The position numbers were made by a program, and so were the translations under genes. Shown here piece after piece: positions 36,766 to 46,083 of a DNA stretch of 64,000 nt (within the stretch, counting starts at the first letter, position 1; every line of letters begins with the position of its first letter). The stretch covers positions 3,249,501-3,313,500 of the forward strand of contig NZ_LT838272.1 in the NCBI RefSeq assembly GCF_900176005.1, read 5' to 3'. The stretch is from Thermanaeromonas toyohensis ToBE. Its GTDB lineage: Bacteria; Bacillota; DSM-521; Neomoorellales; Neomoorellaceae. A model generated the notes under the pieces. The model saw nothing but the letters and a program-made list of their open reading frames with translations, did no database searches and was not told where the DNA came from.

Positions 36766-37268
36766 TGTAGCCTCTCCACCTTAAGTAGAGACTCTTTTAG
36801 GAGCCTCTCCTGATCCTCCGGTGTCAAGGATCTCTCCAGGATCTTTTGAGCCACCAGCACGGCTAATCCAGCCGCTTCATCACGTATAGCTGCTAAGGCC
36901 CTAGCCTTTTCTCCCGCAATTTCTGCCCGGGCAGCTTCCAGGGTACGGTTAGCCTCCTCCCGTGCCTGGGCGAGGATCTCTTCCCGCATCTCCTCACCCA
37001 GCCGGGTGGCCCGCTCAATTATAGCTTGGGCCTCGCGCCGGGCCCCAGCCAGCTTATCTTCGTATTCTTTAAGAAGCTTCTCCGCTTTTTCCTTTGCTGC
37101 TTGTGCATCCTGCAGGGAACCCTCTATTTTGGCCTCTCGTTCGGCCAAGATCTTCCCCAGCGGCTTATATAGCAGAAGGTAAAGGACCCCCATGACTATA
37201 AGAAGATCTAGCACTTGCCATAGGAAAGTCCAAAAGTTGAAATTTAGGGCCCGAAAGATGGCCTCCAA
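36762..37268 (-). CDS. atpF: ATP synthase b subunit
   Basis: Peripheral-stalk subunit of F0: one membrane helix (WQVLDLLIVMGVLYLLLY) followed by a long charged coiled coil. I place the start at TTG 37268 because AAGGGGGG lies six bases upstream, giving 168 aa, the usual length; an upstream frame to 37364 would add 32 basic residues that the family lacks. The 144-base gap before it separates it from atpE and shows no clear element. Confidence 0.93.
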   Translation of the reverse strand: MEAIFRALNFNFWTFLWQVLDLLIVMGVLYLLLYKPLGKILAEREAKIEGSLQDAQAAKEKAEKLLKEYEDKLAGARREAQAIIERATRLGEEMREEILAQAREEANRTLEAARAEIAGEKARALAAIRDEAAGLAVLVAQKILERSLTPEDQERLLKESLLKVERLQ

Positions 37269-37412
37269 AGGGAACCCCCCTTCGACCCGCCTAACTTTAG
37301 CCAAAGGCCTAACCCTAGCTAAACCACCTTTTACCTGCAAGCGATGGTCCAGGGGGACAGGCAAGGAACGACTAGCCCTTATAAAGTCCGCCTGTCCACC
37401 CCTCCTCGCCTA

Positions 37413-37634
<222 letters not shown>

Positions 37635-37669
37635 TTACCCTCCTTTTAGCTTGGTTACGGCCTTAAAAT

Positions 37670-38362
37670 TTAGTGGCCGTGGATGAAGTTAGCTATATAA
37701 GTCACGGTTAACAGGGTAAAAACAAAGGCCTGGATGAAACCCATAATAACCCCTAGAAGCATAACCGGCGTAGGCACCAGGAAAGGTACTAGAATAGCTA
37801 GTATAGTGACCACCATTTCTTCGCCAAACATGTTCCCAAAAAGACGTAAGGAGAGGGAAACGGGCTTGACCATCTCTTCTATCACGTTTAGAGGGAACAA
37901 AAAGGGCGCAGGGGAGAAGAAATGCTTTATATACCCTTTAAGCCCTTTTTTCTTTATAGCGATAAGTTGAACTAGGATTATGGTGGTAACCCCGAAGGCC
38001 GCTGTGGTACTTAAATCCATGGTGGGCGGCTTCATACCAGGTATAAACCAAGAGAGGTTTAAGCTTAAGATGAAGATAAAAAGGGTGGCCACTAGAGGAA
38101 GATATTTACGGCCCTCCTTGCCCATGGTCTCTTCCAAAAGCCCCAATATAAACTGGAGGACCATCTCCAGAAGATGCTGGGGCCCACGGGGGATAAATTG
38201 CAGCTTTCTGGTAAGGAAAAAGACCCCTACAAAGAGAATGACCATCACAATCCAGGTATTTACTACCGTGGAATATACCGGGATAGGCCCTAAGTAGAAA
38301 ACCACATGGGGTCGGACATGTTCCATAACAGCAGCTAGTTCATGGAGCTTCTCAGCCATCAT
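37670..38362 (-). CDS. atpB: ATP synthase a subunit
   Basis: Stator channel subunit of F0, 230 aa with five to six membrane helices. The essential arginine is in VSLSLRLFGNMFGEE; the last helices GFIQAFVFTLLTVTYIANF are canonical. ATG 38362 (or the adjacent ATG) follows GGGAGGGGGG. Confidence 0.96.
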   Translation of the reverse strand: MMAEKLHELAAVMEHVRPHVVFYLGPIPVYSTVVNTWIVMVILFVGVFFLTRKLQFIPRGPQHLLEMVLQFILGLLEETMGKEGRKYLPLVATLFIFILSLNLSWFIPGMKPPTMDLSTTAAFGVTTIILVQLIAIKKKGLKGYIKHFFSPAPFLFPLNVIEEMVKPVSLSLRLFGNMFGEEMVVTILAILVPFLVPTPVMLLGVIMGFIQAFVFTLLTVTYIANFIHGH

Positions 38363-38387
38363 TTTTTATCCCCCCTCCCTTTCACAA

Positions 38388-38786
38388 CTAAAGCCGGCTT
38401 TTCTTAAGGGCCGGGACAAAAAGGGTTACTGCCTCCGCAAGGTAAGCCAGCATGGGCAGAATAAGCCCTCCCAGAACACCCAAAAGAAAAGCCGGACCCT
38501 TTACTGCCGCTAAAACTAAAAGAAAGAAGCTTACACTCATCCGCGCTAGAGCACGAGCTAAAAAAGTGTAATAAGCCCTCCCGGGGGAAAGGTGACCTGT
38601 TCTCTCCACCGCCCGCTCTAGCCAATATTGAAATAGAAAAGATACTGGAAGGGCCAAAAGGACACCCAGGCTAAAGGATAATTCCTTCAAGAACAATCCT
38701 CCGCCTATAAGAACACCTGCCCCCATAAGCATCCCTAGCTTAACTTTTTGGTCCCTGCCTCCCGCCTGGCCTTTCCTCCTTCCCAT
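38388..38786 (-). CDS. ATP synthase subunit I family protein
   Basis: 132 aa, four predicted membrane helices after a basic N-terminus; matches the AtpI/ATP synthase I family encoded at the head of atp operons, which aids c-ring assembly or Mg2+ supply. It overlaps the atpZ-like gene by 47 bases if ATG 38786 is used, where AGGAG is directly adjacent; ATG 38732 would remove the overlap but has only a weak site. Confidence 0.8.
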   Translation of the reverse strand: MGRRKGQAGGRDQKVKLGMLMGAGVLIGGGLFLKELSFSLGVLLALPVSFLFQYWLERAVERTGHLSPGRAYYTFLARALARMSVSFFLLVLAAVKGPAFLLGVLGGLILPMLAYLAEAVTLFVPALKKSRL

Positions 38787-39012
38787 CTCCTAGAATACCG
38801 ATCTCCTTTACTATACTATAAAACCCCACCGCAACACCTAGCAGCACTCCTAAAACCATTAGCCAAGGCTGGGTGCCCAGCCGCCTGTCTAGCCATTGGC
38901 CAGCCCAGAACCCCAAAAAGATACTTACCCCCAAGGTGATCCCTAGGGAAAAAGCCAAATTAGCATACTTAGCATAGCTCCAGTAATCTTTAGCCCAGCG
39001 GGGCTCCTTCAA
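38740..39012 (-). CDS. AtpZ-like F0F1 assembly protein
   Basis: 90 aa with two membrane helices (GITLGVSIFLGFWAGQWLD, LMVLGVLLGVAVGFYSIVKEI) and a polar tail. This is the AtpZ/AtpI-type pattern of small proteins preceding atpI-atpB in Gram-positive operons. TTG start at 39012 with GGGGGTAGAGG upstream. First gene of the operon; the 170-base spacer before it holds no convincing promoter. Confidence 0.8.
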   Translation of the reverse strand: MKEPRWAKDYWSYAKYANLAFSLGITLGVSIFLGFWAGQWLDRRLGTQPWLMVLGVLLGVAVGFYSIVKEIGILGDGKEERPGGRQGPKS

Positions 39013-39166
39013 AAAACCTCTACCCCCTATACATGGTGGTTGGCTGGGCTTAATTAAAACTTACCAGGTCAGTGTTAGGGTTTGCTAAAAGTTTTTGTCA
39101 CACGAATAGTAGGTATTCGCTTTTTTCATCTAAAATCCTTTTAAAGGGCCCTTAAAATTTGTGGTT

Positions 39167-39192
39167 TTTTATTATAGCCTTTTATTATAGCC
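39167..39192. repeat. 13-bp tandem repeat at the wecB stop codon
   Basis: TTTTATTATAGCC occurs twice in direct succession (39167-39179 and 39180-39192). The second copy contains the wecB stop. On the minus strand each unit holds a TATAAT, which might serve the atp operon, but no matching -35 was found. Confidence 0.8.
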
Positions 39193-40381
39193 TTCCCTTA
39201 TCCCTTATTTCTTGCCCTTGCGCTTCACCTAGATAGGTAAACTCTGGCGGTGGAGCCAGGGCAAAGCCAAAATAATAACGCAGGAACCCCCGTATGCGCT
39301 TGGAAGCCTGGCCGTCCCCGTAAGGATTGACAGCCTGGGCCATTTTGAGATAACTTCCTTGGTCCTCCAATAACTCCTTAGTGGCCGCCACTATAACTTC
39401 CTTAGATGTCCCCACCAGGCGGACAGTCCCCGCCTGTACTGCCTCCGGGCGCTCCGTAACCTCCCGGAGGACCAGCACGGGTTTGCCCAGAGCCGGAGCT
39501 TCTTCTTGCAACCCCCCTGAGTCAGTTAGTACCAAATAGGAACGAGCCATGAGGTTTACAAAAGGCTCATAATCCAACGGCTCAATTAAATGCACCCCGG
39601 GGATTCCCTTTAGGATTTCCTCAGCCATATCACGAACGCGGGGGTTCTTATGAACCGGAAAGACAATTTCCACCTCCGGGTGCTGTTCCTTTATCTCCCG
39701 CAGGGCAGAAAAGATCTCCTGCATAGGGCCTCCCCAATTTTCCCTCCGGTGAGCGGTAACCAAGATTATGCGCTTGGTGAAATCTAAGCTAGCTAGGACC
39801 GGATCCGTGAAACTATAATCCTTACGAACAGTAGCCTTTAAAGCATCAATGACCGTATTACCTGTAACATAGATACGCTCAGCCGGTACCCCTTCCTGGA
39901 GAAGATTCTGGCGGGCCTTACAAGTAGGCGCAAAATGAACATCGCTTAAGGCCCCTGTCAAGCGCCGATTCATTTCCTCCGGATAAGGGGCATATTTGTC
40001 ACCCGTGCGTAAGCCTGCCTCTACATGCCCCACAGCCACCTGCCGGTAAAAAGCGGCCAGGGCAGCTACAAAGGTAGTAGTGGTATCCCCATGGACTAAA
40101 ACCAGGTCCGGCTTCTCCCGGTCCAGCACCCGCACCAGGCCCTCTAAGGCCCGTATAGTTATCTCCTCCAAGCTTTGGCCAGGCCGCATGATATTTAAGT
40201 CGTATTCCGGTTCTATAGAAAAAAGCCTCAAAACTTGATCCAGCATCTCTCGATGCTGGGCCGTCACCGCTACCAGGCAATGGAACTCTTCTTTATGTTT
40301 TTTAAGTTCTTGTACCACCGGAGCCATCTTTATAGCCTCCGGGCGGGTACCGAAAACGGTAAGGACCTTGACAGGTGGCAA
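39185..40381 (-). CDS. wecB: UDP-N-acetylglucosamine 2-epimerase (non-hydrolysing)
   Basis: Interconverts UDP-GlcNAc and UDP-ManNAc for teichoic-acid linkage units or surface polysaccharide (MnaA in Bacillus). 398 aa, GT-B fold. [76 protein letters not shown] are all present. TTG start at 40381 with GGAGG eight bases upstream. It precedes the atp operon as mnaA does in B. subtilis. Confidence 0.95.
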   Translation of the reverse strand: MPPVKVLTVFGTRPEAIKMAPVVQELKKHKEEFHCLVAVTAQHREMLDQVLRLFSIEPEYDLNIMRPGQSLEEITIRALEGLVRVLDREKPDLVLVHGDTTTTFVAALAAFYRQVAVGHVEAGLRTGDKYAPYPEEMNRRLTGALSDVHFAPTCKARQNLLQEGVPAERIYVTGNTVIDALKATVRKDYSFTDPVLASLDFTKRIILVTAHRRENWGGPMQEIFSALREIKEQHPEVEIVFPVHKNPRVRDMAEEILKGIPGVHLIEPLDYEPFVNLMARSYLVLTDSGGLQEEAPALGKPVLVLREVTERPEAVQAGTVRLVGTSKEVIVAATKELLEDQGSYLKMAQAVNPYGDGQASKRIRGFLRYYFGFALAPPPEFTYLGEAQGQEIRDKGRL

Positions 40382-40398
40382 AGTTCCCGCCTCCAGCC

Positions 40399-40713
40399 CT
40401 AATCTAAATATCCTTTGCGTCGGAGTTTTTCCACATGCTCTTGTAAGGCCTGCTGGAGGTCCACCCCATATTGTTCTTCCAGCACAAACATCAAGGATAC
40501 AGCTGTCTGGGCCACATCCAACAACTCCCGGGTAATGGTTCGCATCACTTCTTTTTCATTTACCTCCACCTTTTCGCCACTTAAGCCCCGGAGCTTACCT
40601 ATGGCCTGGGCTAATTCGCCAGCTTCCTCCATAAGCTTAAGGGCTGTAGATTCCATGGTGGGGGTGAGCTTGTTAAGCCGCGGTAAGGCGATAATTTTCT
40701 GCTGCACAGCCAT
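40399..40713 (-). CDS. MazG-like nucleotide pyrophosphohydrolase
   Basis: 104 aa all-helical NTP pyrophosphohydrolase-type protein with the metal-binding pattern [13 protein letters not shown] and [10 protein letters not shown] (EExxE and ExxD). Probably removes unwanted nucleotides; its place beside a dCMP-deaminase gene suits nucleotide housekeeping. ATG 40713 follows GGAAGGGAAG. Confidence 0.85.
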   Translation of the reverse strand: MAVQQKIIALPRLNKLTPTMESTALKLMEEAGELAQAIGKLRGLSGEKVEVNEKEVMRTITRELLDVAQTAVSLMFVLEEQYGVDLQQALQEHVEKLRRKGYLD

Positions 40714-40765
40714 TCTTCCCTTCCAGCAGGCATCCTGAAGAATTAGGTAAGCGCTATTTGCTTTT

Positions 40766-41230
40766 TCACTCCTCTTCCTCTAACCCAACCAACCAGTCCT
40801 TTAGGGAAACAGAAATTTGCGTAAGCCCAATGCCTTTAAGCTTTAAAAGCTCTAAAGCATACGGGTGCACACGATATTCAGTAGCATAATATATATGGCC
40901 TATCCCAGCCTGGATGATAAGTTTCACGCAGTTTAAACAAGGGAAATGCGTAACGTAGAGGCTTGCCCCTTCTGTGGCCACACCAAAACGGGCACATTGG
41001 GTCAGGGCATTAGCTTCAGCATGTACAGTACGGATACAGTGGCCTTCCTCCATCTTGCAGCCCACATCAGAGCAATGGACCTCGCCAGAGACCGAGCCGT
41101 TATACCCTGTAGCTATAATACGCTTGTCCCTGGTGATAACGCACCCTACCTTAAGCCGCAAGCAAGTAGAACGGGAGGCCAGCAATTTAGCCTGGGCCAT
41201 GAAATACTCGTCCCAAGAAAGACGCCCCAA
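40766..41230 (-). CDS. Deoxycytidylate deaminase (ComEB-type)
   Basis: Zinc deaminase converting dCMP to dUMP. Zinc-site motifs are HAEANAL and PCLNCVKLI, preceded by RSTCLRLKVGCVITRDKRIIATGYNG. I place the start at TTG 41230 (SWDEYFMAQ follows soon), with AAGG and GGGGG upstream at eight bases; an earlier frame to 41329 would run into the glyA terminator. 154 aa fits the family. Confidence 0.93.
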   Translation of the reverse strand: MGRLSWDEYFMAQAKLLASRSTCLRLKVGCVITRDKRIIATGYNGSVSGEVHCSDVGCKMEEGHCIRTVHAEANALTQCARFGVATEGASLYVTHFPCLNCVKLIIQAGIGHIYYATEYRVHPYALELLKLKGIGLTQISVSLKDWLVGLEEEE

Positions 41231-41285
41231 AGTTTTATCCTTCCCCCTCCCGTCACTATACCATAAAACGAGTTTACCATAAAAT

Positions 41286-41346
41286 AAAAAAGGCCCGCAA
41301 GGACGGCTCTTAAAGTCCCTGGGCTTCAAACTAAAGCGATGCGGGC
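41286..41346 (-). terminator. Terminator of glyA
   Basis: On the minus strand GCCCGCA (41346-41340) pairs with TGCGGGC (41299-41293) around an inner stem, followed by TTTTTTATTTT. It begins six bases after the glyA stop. Confidence 0.7.
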
Positions 41347-41351
41347 GGGGC

Positions 41352-42602
41352 CTAAGCTAACCCTTCATACAACGGAAACTTCCGGCATAGCTCGTCCACA
41401 ATTTGGCGGGCCCGTTCTAACTTCCTTTCCTCCTTCCCATAGGATAAGGCGAGGTCTATAGCCTCGGCTATCTTCTCCATAGTTTCCTCGTCCATACCCC
41501 TGGTTGTTACTGCGGCAGTTCCCAAGCGGATACCGCTAGTAACATGGGGTTTTTGCGGATCAAAGGGGATAGCGTTCTTATTCACAGTAATCCGTACAGA
41601 ACCTAAAATTTCTTCGGCCTCCCGGCCCGTCACCCCTTTGTTCCTCAGGTCCACTAGAAGGAGGTGGTTATCTGTACCCCCGGAAACCAGGTTAAACCCG
41701 TATCTTTTAAGGGCCTCGGCCAAAGCCCTGGCATTAGCCACTATCTTCTGTTGATAGTCTTTAAACTCTGGCTCCATGGCCTCTTTGAAGGCCACGGCCT
41801 TGGCCGCTATAACGTGCATAAGGGGCCCACCCTGTATACCCGGAAATACTGCCTTGTCTATAAGTCCAGCATACTCCTTAAAGCAAAGGATAAGTCCCCC
41901 ACGCGGTCCTCGTAAGGTTTTATGGGTGGTGCTGGTTACAAAATGAGCATAGGGGACCGGGCTAGGATGTACCCCCGCAGCCACCAACCCTGCAATATGG
42001 GCCATATCCACCATAAGAAAAGCCCCTACCTCATCGGCTATCTCCCGGAACCTAGCGAAGTCGATGATCCGGGGATAAGCACTGGCTCCAGCTATGATAA
42101 GTTTAGGACGATGCTGTCGCGCTAAATTAGCCACCTGATCATAGTCGATATACCCGGTAGAAGGGTCTACCCCGTAAAAAACAAAGTTATAGTATTTCCC
42201 CGACAGGCTCACCGGGCTACCATGGGTTAAGTGGCCGCCGTGGGCCAAATTCATCCCCATTACCGTATCTCCAGGCTTAAGGACAGCTAAATATACCGCA
42301 GTATTAGCTTGGCTCCCTGAATGCGGTTGCACATTGGCATGTTCCGCTCCGAAAAGGGTACAGGCCCGCTCCCGGGCCAGGTTCTCCACTACATCCACCC
42401 ACTGGCAACCACCATAGTAGCGACGGCCAGGATAACCCTCGGCATATTTATTGGTCAAAATACTCCCCATAGCAGATAAGACCGCAGGGCTTACAAAATT
42501 CTCCGAAGCTATAAGTTCTAAATGGGATTGTTGGCGCTTTAACTCTTGGGCAATGGCCTCTGCCACTTCAGGATCATACTCTTCTAACGGTAAAAGGTTC
42601 AT
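41352..42602 (-). CDS. glyA: Serine hydroxymethyltransferase
   Basis: PLP enzyme interconverting serine and glycine with transfer of a one-carbon unit to tetrahydrofolate. 416 aa. The PLP lysine is in [56 protein letters not shown] and VTSGIRLGT are canonical. ATG 42602 with GGGAGG ten bases upstream. Confidence 0.97.
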   Translation of the reverse strand: MNLLPLEEYDPEVAEAIAQELKRQQSHLELIASENFVSPAVLSAMGSILTNKYAEGYPGRRYYGGCQWVDVVENLARERACTLFGAEHANVQPHSGSQANTAVYLAVLKPGDTVMGMNLAHGGHLTHGSPVSLSGKYYNFVFYGVDPSTGYIDYDQVANLARQHRPKLIIAGASAYPRIIDFARFREIADEVGAFLMVDMAHIAGLVAAGVHPSPVPYAHFVTSTTHKTLRGPRGGLILCFKEYAGLIDKAVFPGIQGGPLMHVIAAKAVAFKEAMEPEFKDYQQKIVANARALAEALKRYGFNLVSGGTDNHLLLVDLRNKGVTGREAEEILGSVRITVNKNAIPFDPQKPHVTSGIRLGTAAVTTRGMDEETMEKIAEAIDLALSYGKEERKLERARQIVDELCRKFPLYEGLA

Positions 42603-42677
42603 GATGGTAAAGCCTCCCTTTTCACCCTATGCTCCCCCACCCCTCGGCATTAGGCACCCAAGCTGGGAAACTATCCT

Positions 42678-43733
42678 CTAACGGTAAACTGCCCGTTCCC
42701 CACCGATCAAAGCTGGCCGGGTACGCGCGAAGGTCAAATGAGCAGCTCCAATAGTTTTAACCTCCAAGCGTACAGGCACGGCCACCGGCTTAAGGTGCAT
42801 ACCGATTAAAGTCCCGCCTATATCCATCCCCGCATGGGCTTGGATGTGGGATACGACTACGGGGCGATGTAACGCCCGGTAAGTAGCCGTAGCCAGCGCT
42901 CCGCCAGCTTTAAGGACGGGAACTACAGTAACTTCTTCGAGGCCATAAATTTCTGCTGCCTGGGCCTCGACCACCAGAGCCCGGTTTAAATGCTCGCAAC
43001 ACTGGGCAGCTAAGTATACCTGGTATTCGCGCGTGGCTTTAAGCAAGCCCCGGACTACCTGTTCTCCTATCTCCAAGGAAGAAGCCGTACCTATTCTCTT
43101 CCCCGCTATCTCGCTAGTGCTACAACCGACCACCAAAATTTGCCCGGGTTTAAGCCCGGCCACCTTTAAAAATTCCCGCGTCACCTGGGCTACCTGTTCG
43201 GTTAAATCTTGTTCATCCAAATCTTGGAAAGAAAGGCTACCTGGCTCGCACCCGCAAGAAACCTTTTCCGAAGCTAAACGGCCAGCATAGTCCCTTTCTA
43301 TTTCAGCTATCTTAGCCACCCGGCGGGCATGGCGACCTCCCAGGAATCCTGCTTTAAGCCAAACAGCCACAATCTCCCGGGCCAGGGCCGGGCCTATAAC
43401 CCGGCCTCCTAAGGTTAAAATATTAGCATCGTTATGCTCCCGGGAAGCGCGGGCCGAATAAGTATCGTGACAAAGGGCCGCCCGGATGCCAGGAACTTTG
43501 TTGGCGGCAATGGCTACCCCTATCCCGGTACCGCAACAGAGGATCCCCCTATCAAACTCCCCCCGGGCCACTGCCTCGGCTACTATTCTGGCCTGGTCCG
43601 GATAATCTACGGCCTCTGGCGAGTAGGTACCAAAATCGTAGTAGCTAAAACCCTCTTCTTCCAAGAATTTTTTAATCTCCTCTTTGAGGGAAAAGCCCCC
43701 GTGATCGCTAGCCAAAGCAATACGCAATCTCAC
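42678..43733 (-). CDS. Fused ribose-5-phosphate isomerase B and YwlG-family (TIGR01440/UPF0340) protein
   Basis: Residues 1-~150 are Rpi[54 protein letters not shown], interconverting ribose 5-phosphate and ribulose 5-phosphate. Residues ~178-351 match the YwlG/UPF0340 family of unknown function: [59 protein letters not shown]. In B. subtilis rpiB (ywlF) and ywlG are adjacent separate genes before glyA; here one frame joins them through a short Cys/acidic linker. GTG start 43733; GGTGAT upstream is a weak site. Confidence 0.93.
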   Translation of the reverse strand: MRLRIALASDHGGFSLKEEIKKFLEEEGFSYYDFGTYSPEAVDYPDQARIVAEAVARGEFDRGILCCGTGIGVAIAANKVPGIRAALCHDTYSARASREHNDANILTLGGRVIGPALAREIVAVWLKAGFLGGRHARRVAKIAEIERDYAGRLASEKVSCGCEPGSLSFQDLDEQDLTEQVAQVTREFLKVAGLKPGQILVVGCSTSEIAGKRIGTASSLEIGEQVVRGLLKATREYQVYLAAQCCEHLNRALVVEAQAAEIYGLEEVTVVPVLKAGGALATATYRALHRPVVVSHIQAHAGMDIGGTLIGMHLKPVAVPVRLEVKTIGAAHLTFARTRPALIGGERAVYR

Positions 43734-43925
43734 TTTAAATCACCCGGCAATTATTAAGTATTATTTAATGTTCGACTTAAAGTTAAAAAATCCTCCTGTA
43801 ACTAAACTTGCGTATAAAATTATTTCTTATTGCCCCTCTTGCCTTTTGTTCTTTTTCACCCTTCGATTCTAGGGCTCCCTACGGGTTTATCTTGTCTTGG
43901 GGGCTTCTTGTGTACTTATAATACC

Positions 43926-44414
43926 TTAAAACTCCTTGCTTTCCCTTCCTTCTCCTTGCCCCCAACCTTGCTTAAACTTCTCCAGGGCCTGTCCGATAAG
44001 TTCCTTAAGTTCCAGGGCACAAGAGCGGTAAATCTCTAAAGGCTCTCCTATGGGGTCCCGGATATCCCCTGGCTGGCCTGTAGCATATTCCTTGAGGGTA
44101 AATATTTTACCCCTTATCTGGGGAAAACGGGTCAAAAGAATATCTTTGTGCCTTTCTTCCATGGTAAGGATTAGGTCAGCCTTCTCTACCAATTCGGGGG
44201 CTACGCTGCGCGCTTGGTGGTCCTTCAGATCCACCCCCAATTCTGCTGCTGCCTGGATCGCTTCCCAAGTAGCCGGTGCTCCTGGCCAGGCTGCTACACC
44301 GGCTGAAAGGATCTCCACCTGAAGCCCTCTCTCCTGGGCCAGTTTTTTGCCTAAGCCTTCCGCCATACTACTACGGCATGTGTTTCCGGTGCAGACAAAG
44401 AGGATACCAGGCAT
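43926..44414 (-). CDS. ywlE: Low-molecular-weight protein (arginine) phosphatase, YwlE-like
   Basis: Signature loop FVCTGNTCRSSMAE (Cx5R). The Thr after the catalytic Cys is the residue that, in B. subtilis YwlE, sets specificity for phospho-arginine. The acidic general acid is in RDPIGEP near the C-terminus. 162 aa with a polar tail. It sits in the ywlC-D-E-F-G-glyA order of B. subtilis. The 192-base spacer to the rpiB-ywlG gene shows an AGGAGG without start codon and nothing else clear. Confidence 0.9.
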   Translation of the reverse strand: MPGILFVCTGNTCRSSMAEGLGKKLAQERGLQVEILSAGVAAWPGAPATWEAIQAAAELGVDLKDHQARSVAPELVEKADLILTMEERHKDILLTRFPQIRGKIFTLKEYATGQPGDIRDPIGEPLEIYRSCALELKELIGQALEKFKQGWGQGEGRESKEF

Positions 44415-44434
44415 AGTTCGTCCTCCCTGCCCTT

Positions 44435-44989
44435 TTAGCCTACTAGCATCTTCAACCCTATAACCACCAATATTACGCCCCCCAGGACTTCCGCCTTTTC
44501 GCCGAGCCTGCGCCCTGCCCGGCGGCCTAGGATAAAACCTAAACCTGTCATGGTACCTGCAATTAATCCCATGAGAAATACGGTAAGGGAAAGGTTTACC
44601 TGCAGGGCGCCCAGACCGAACCCCACCGTCAAGGAATCAAGACTTACGCTGCCGGCCAGTAAAAAAATCGCCCCTACCCCCTGGGTAACCCCTCCGAAGG
44701 GACCCCCAGGTAAGCGTTTTTCCCCCAGAACTTCACTTAGCATAAGGATACCGAGGGCTGTCAACACGCTAGCCCCTACCACCGCCGCCAATCTCCCCAG
44801 GATCCGCCCGACCATGAGGCCCAAGGAAAAACCGAATAAGGGCATAATTACATGTAATAATCCCACCAAGCCGGATAAAAATAAGGCTGACCGACCTTTA
44901 AGGCCCGCCATCCCTAAGCCAGCGGCCAGGGAAAAAGCATCTGTGCCCAAGGCCATGGCCACTAGCAACACTGCTGCCACACTATCCAT
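44435..44989 (-). CDS. mntP: Manganese efflux pump MntP
   Basis: 184 aa membrane protein with six helices and the paired DAFSLAAGLGM and SLDSLTVGFGLG motifs of MntP (YwlD/YebN). Exports Mn2+. GGGAGG lies seven bases before ATG 44989; no Mn riboswitch was seen upstream since sua5 is close. Confidence 0.92.
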   Translation of the reverse strand: MDSVAAVLLVAMALGTDAFSLAAGLGMAGLKGRSALFLSGLVGLLHVIMPLFGFSLGLMVGRILGRLAAVVGASVLTALGILMLSEVLGEKRLPGGPFGGVTQGVGAIFLLAGSVSLDSLTVGFGLGALQVNLSLTVFLMGLIAGTMTGLGFILGRRAGRRLGEKAEVLGGVILVVIGLKMLVG

Positions 44990-45001
44990 GTCTTATCCTC
45001 C

Positions 45002-46072
45002 CTAGGCCTGGATTACCCGGTAACCGGCAGCTTTGCGCAGTCTGTTCATAATGGCCAGGCCTAGCCCCTCTTCGGGAAAGGTTTCTACTAAGATAACCTC
45101 CGCCCGCTGCCGGTCGCAGTTGCGCAGGGCGGCAAAAAGCCGGGCCGCGATTTGAGAAAGATCCTCCCTGCTCCCCAAAACCTCCAGATAATCTGGGCGC
45201 GGTTCTTTAAGATAACTGCTTGCTGTCTCCACTGTAGCCAGTACCGCTACCCGCAAACCCTTCCTTTTAAAGGTTTCTACCATTTCCCGGATACGCCTCA
45301 CCATACGGGGTAAGTCGCCCGCTACAAGGTATACCTCACCCTCTGGGGCGTAATGGGTATACTTCATACCTGGGGCCTTAGGCCGGCTCATCCCCTCTCC
45401 GAGCACAGCCGGATCCACAGCCACCTCTCCTAAAACTTCCTCTAGCTGCTCCTTAGTGATACCGCCGGGCCGTAGGATAGTAGGGACAGGTGAAGTGAGA
45501 TCTAAAACAGTAGACTCCACCCCCACGTACGTCGGGCCCCCATCCACCACAGCATCTATCTTCCCCCGCAGGTCCCGCAAAACGTGGTGTCCAGTAGTAG
45601 GGCTGGGACGTCCAGAAAGGTTAGCGCTAGGCGCCGCAACAGGTAACCTTGCCGCTTTAATAAGGGCCAAGGCCACGGGGTGAGCTGGCATACGTATAGC
45701 TATAGTATTAAGCCCTGCCGTAACCTCGGGCGGTACCACCTCACTTTTAGGAAGCACTAAGGTGAGGGGGCCAGGCCAAAACCGTTGGATGAGAAGCAAA
45801 GCCTGGGGGGGTAGATGGGTGGTCAAGGCCTGCAACATGGGAAGGTTAGCCACATGGACTATCAAAGGGTTATCCTGGGGCCTACCCTTAGCCCAAAATA
45901 TACGTTTAACAGCCCGGCTATCCAGGGCATTGGCTCCTAACCCGTAGACTGTCTCCGTAGGAAAGGCCACCACTCCCCCACGTTGTAAAATACGAGCCGC
46001 TAGCCGGATCTTATGTAACTCTGGCACCCGGGGATCGATTTTTATATATTTAGTCCTTTTAAGCTTAAGCAC
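45002..46072 (-). CDS. Threonylcarbamoyl-AMP synthase (Sua5/YwlC)
   Basis: Makes threonylcarbamoyl-adenylate from threonine, bicarbonate and ATP for the t6A37 modification of ANN-reading tRNAs. N-terminal YrdC-like domain (GGVVAFPTETVYGLGANA, KGRPQDNPLIVH, WPGPLTLVL, RMPAHP, APSANLSGRPSPTT), then the C-terminal Sua5 domain after SPGMKYTHYAP-type KAPGMKYTHYAP. 356 aa. GTG start 46072, AGAGG eight bases upstream. Confidence 0.95.
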   Translation of the reverse strand: MLKLKRTKYIKIDPRVPELHKIRLAARILQRGGVVAFPTETVYGLGANALDSRAVKRIFWAKGRPQDNPLIVHVANLPMLQALTTHLPPQALLLIQRFWPGPLTLVLPKSEVVPPEVTAGLNTIAIRMPAHPVALALIKAARLPVAAPSANLSGRPSPTTGHHVLRDLRGKIDAVVDGGPTYVGVESTVLDLTSPVPTILRPGGITKEQLEEVLGEVAVDPAVLGEGMSRPKAPGMKYTHYAPEGEVYLVAGDLPRMVRRIREMVETFKRKGLRVAVLATVETASSYLKEPRPDYLEVLGSREDLSQIAARLFAALRNCDRQRAEVILVETFPEEGLGLAIMNRLRKAAGYRVIQA

Positions 46073-46083
46073 CTATTTCACCT

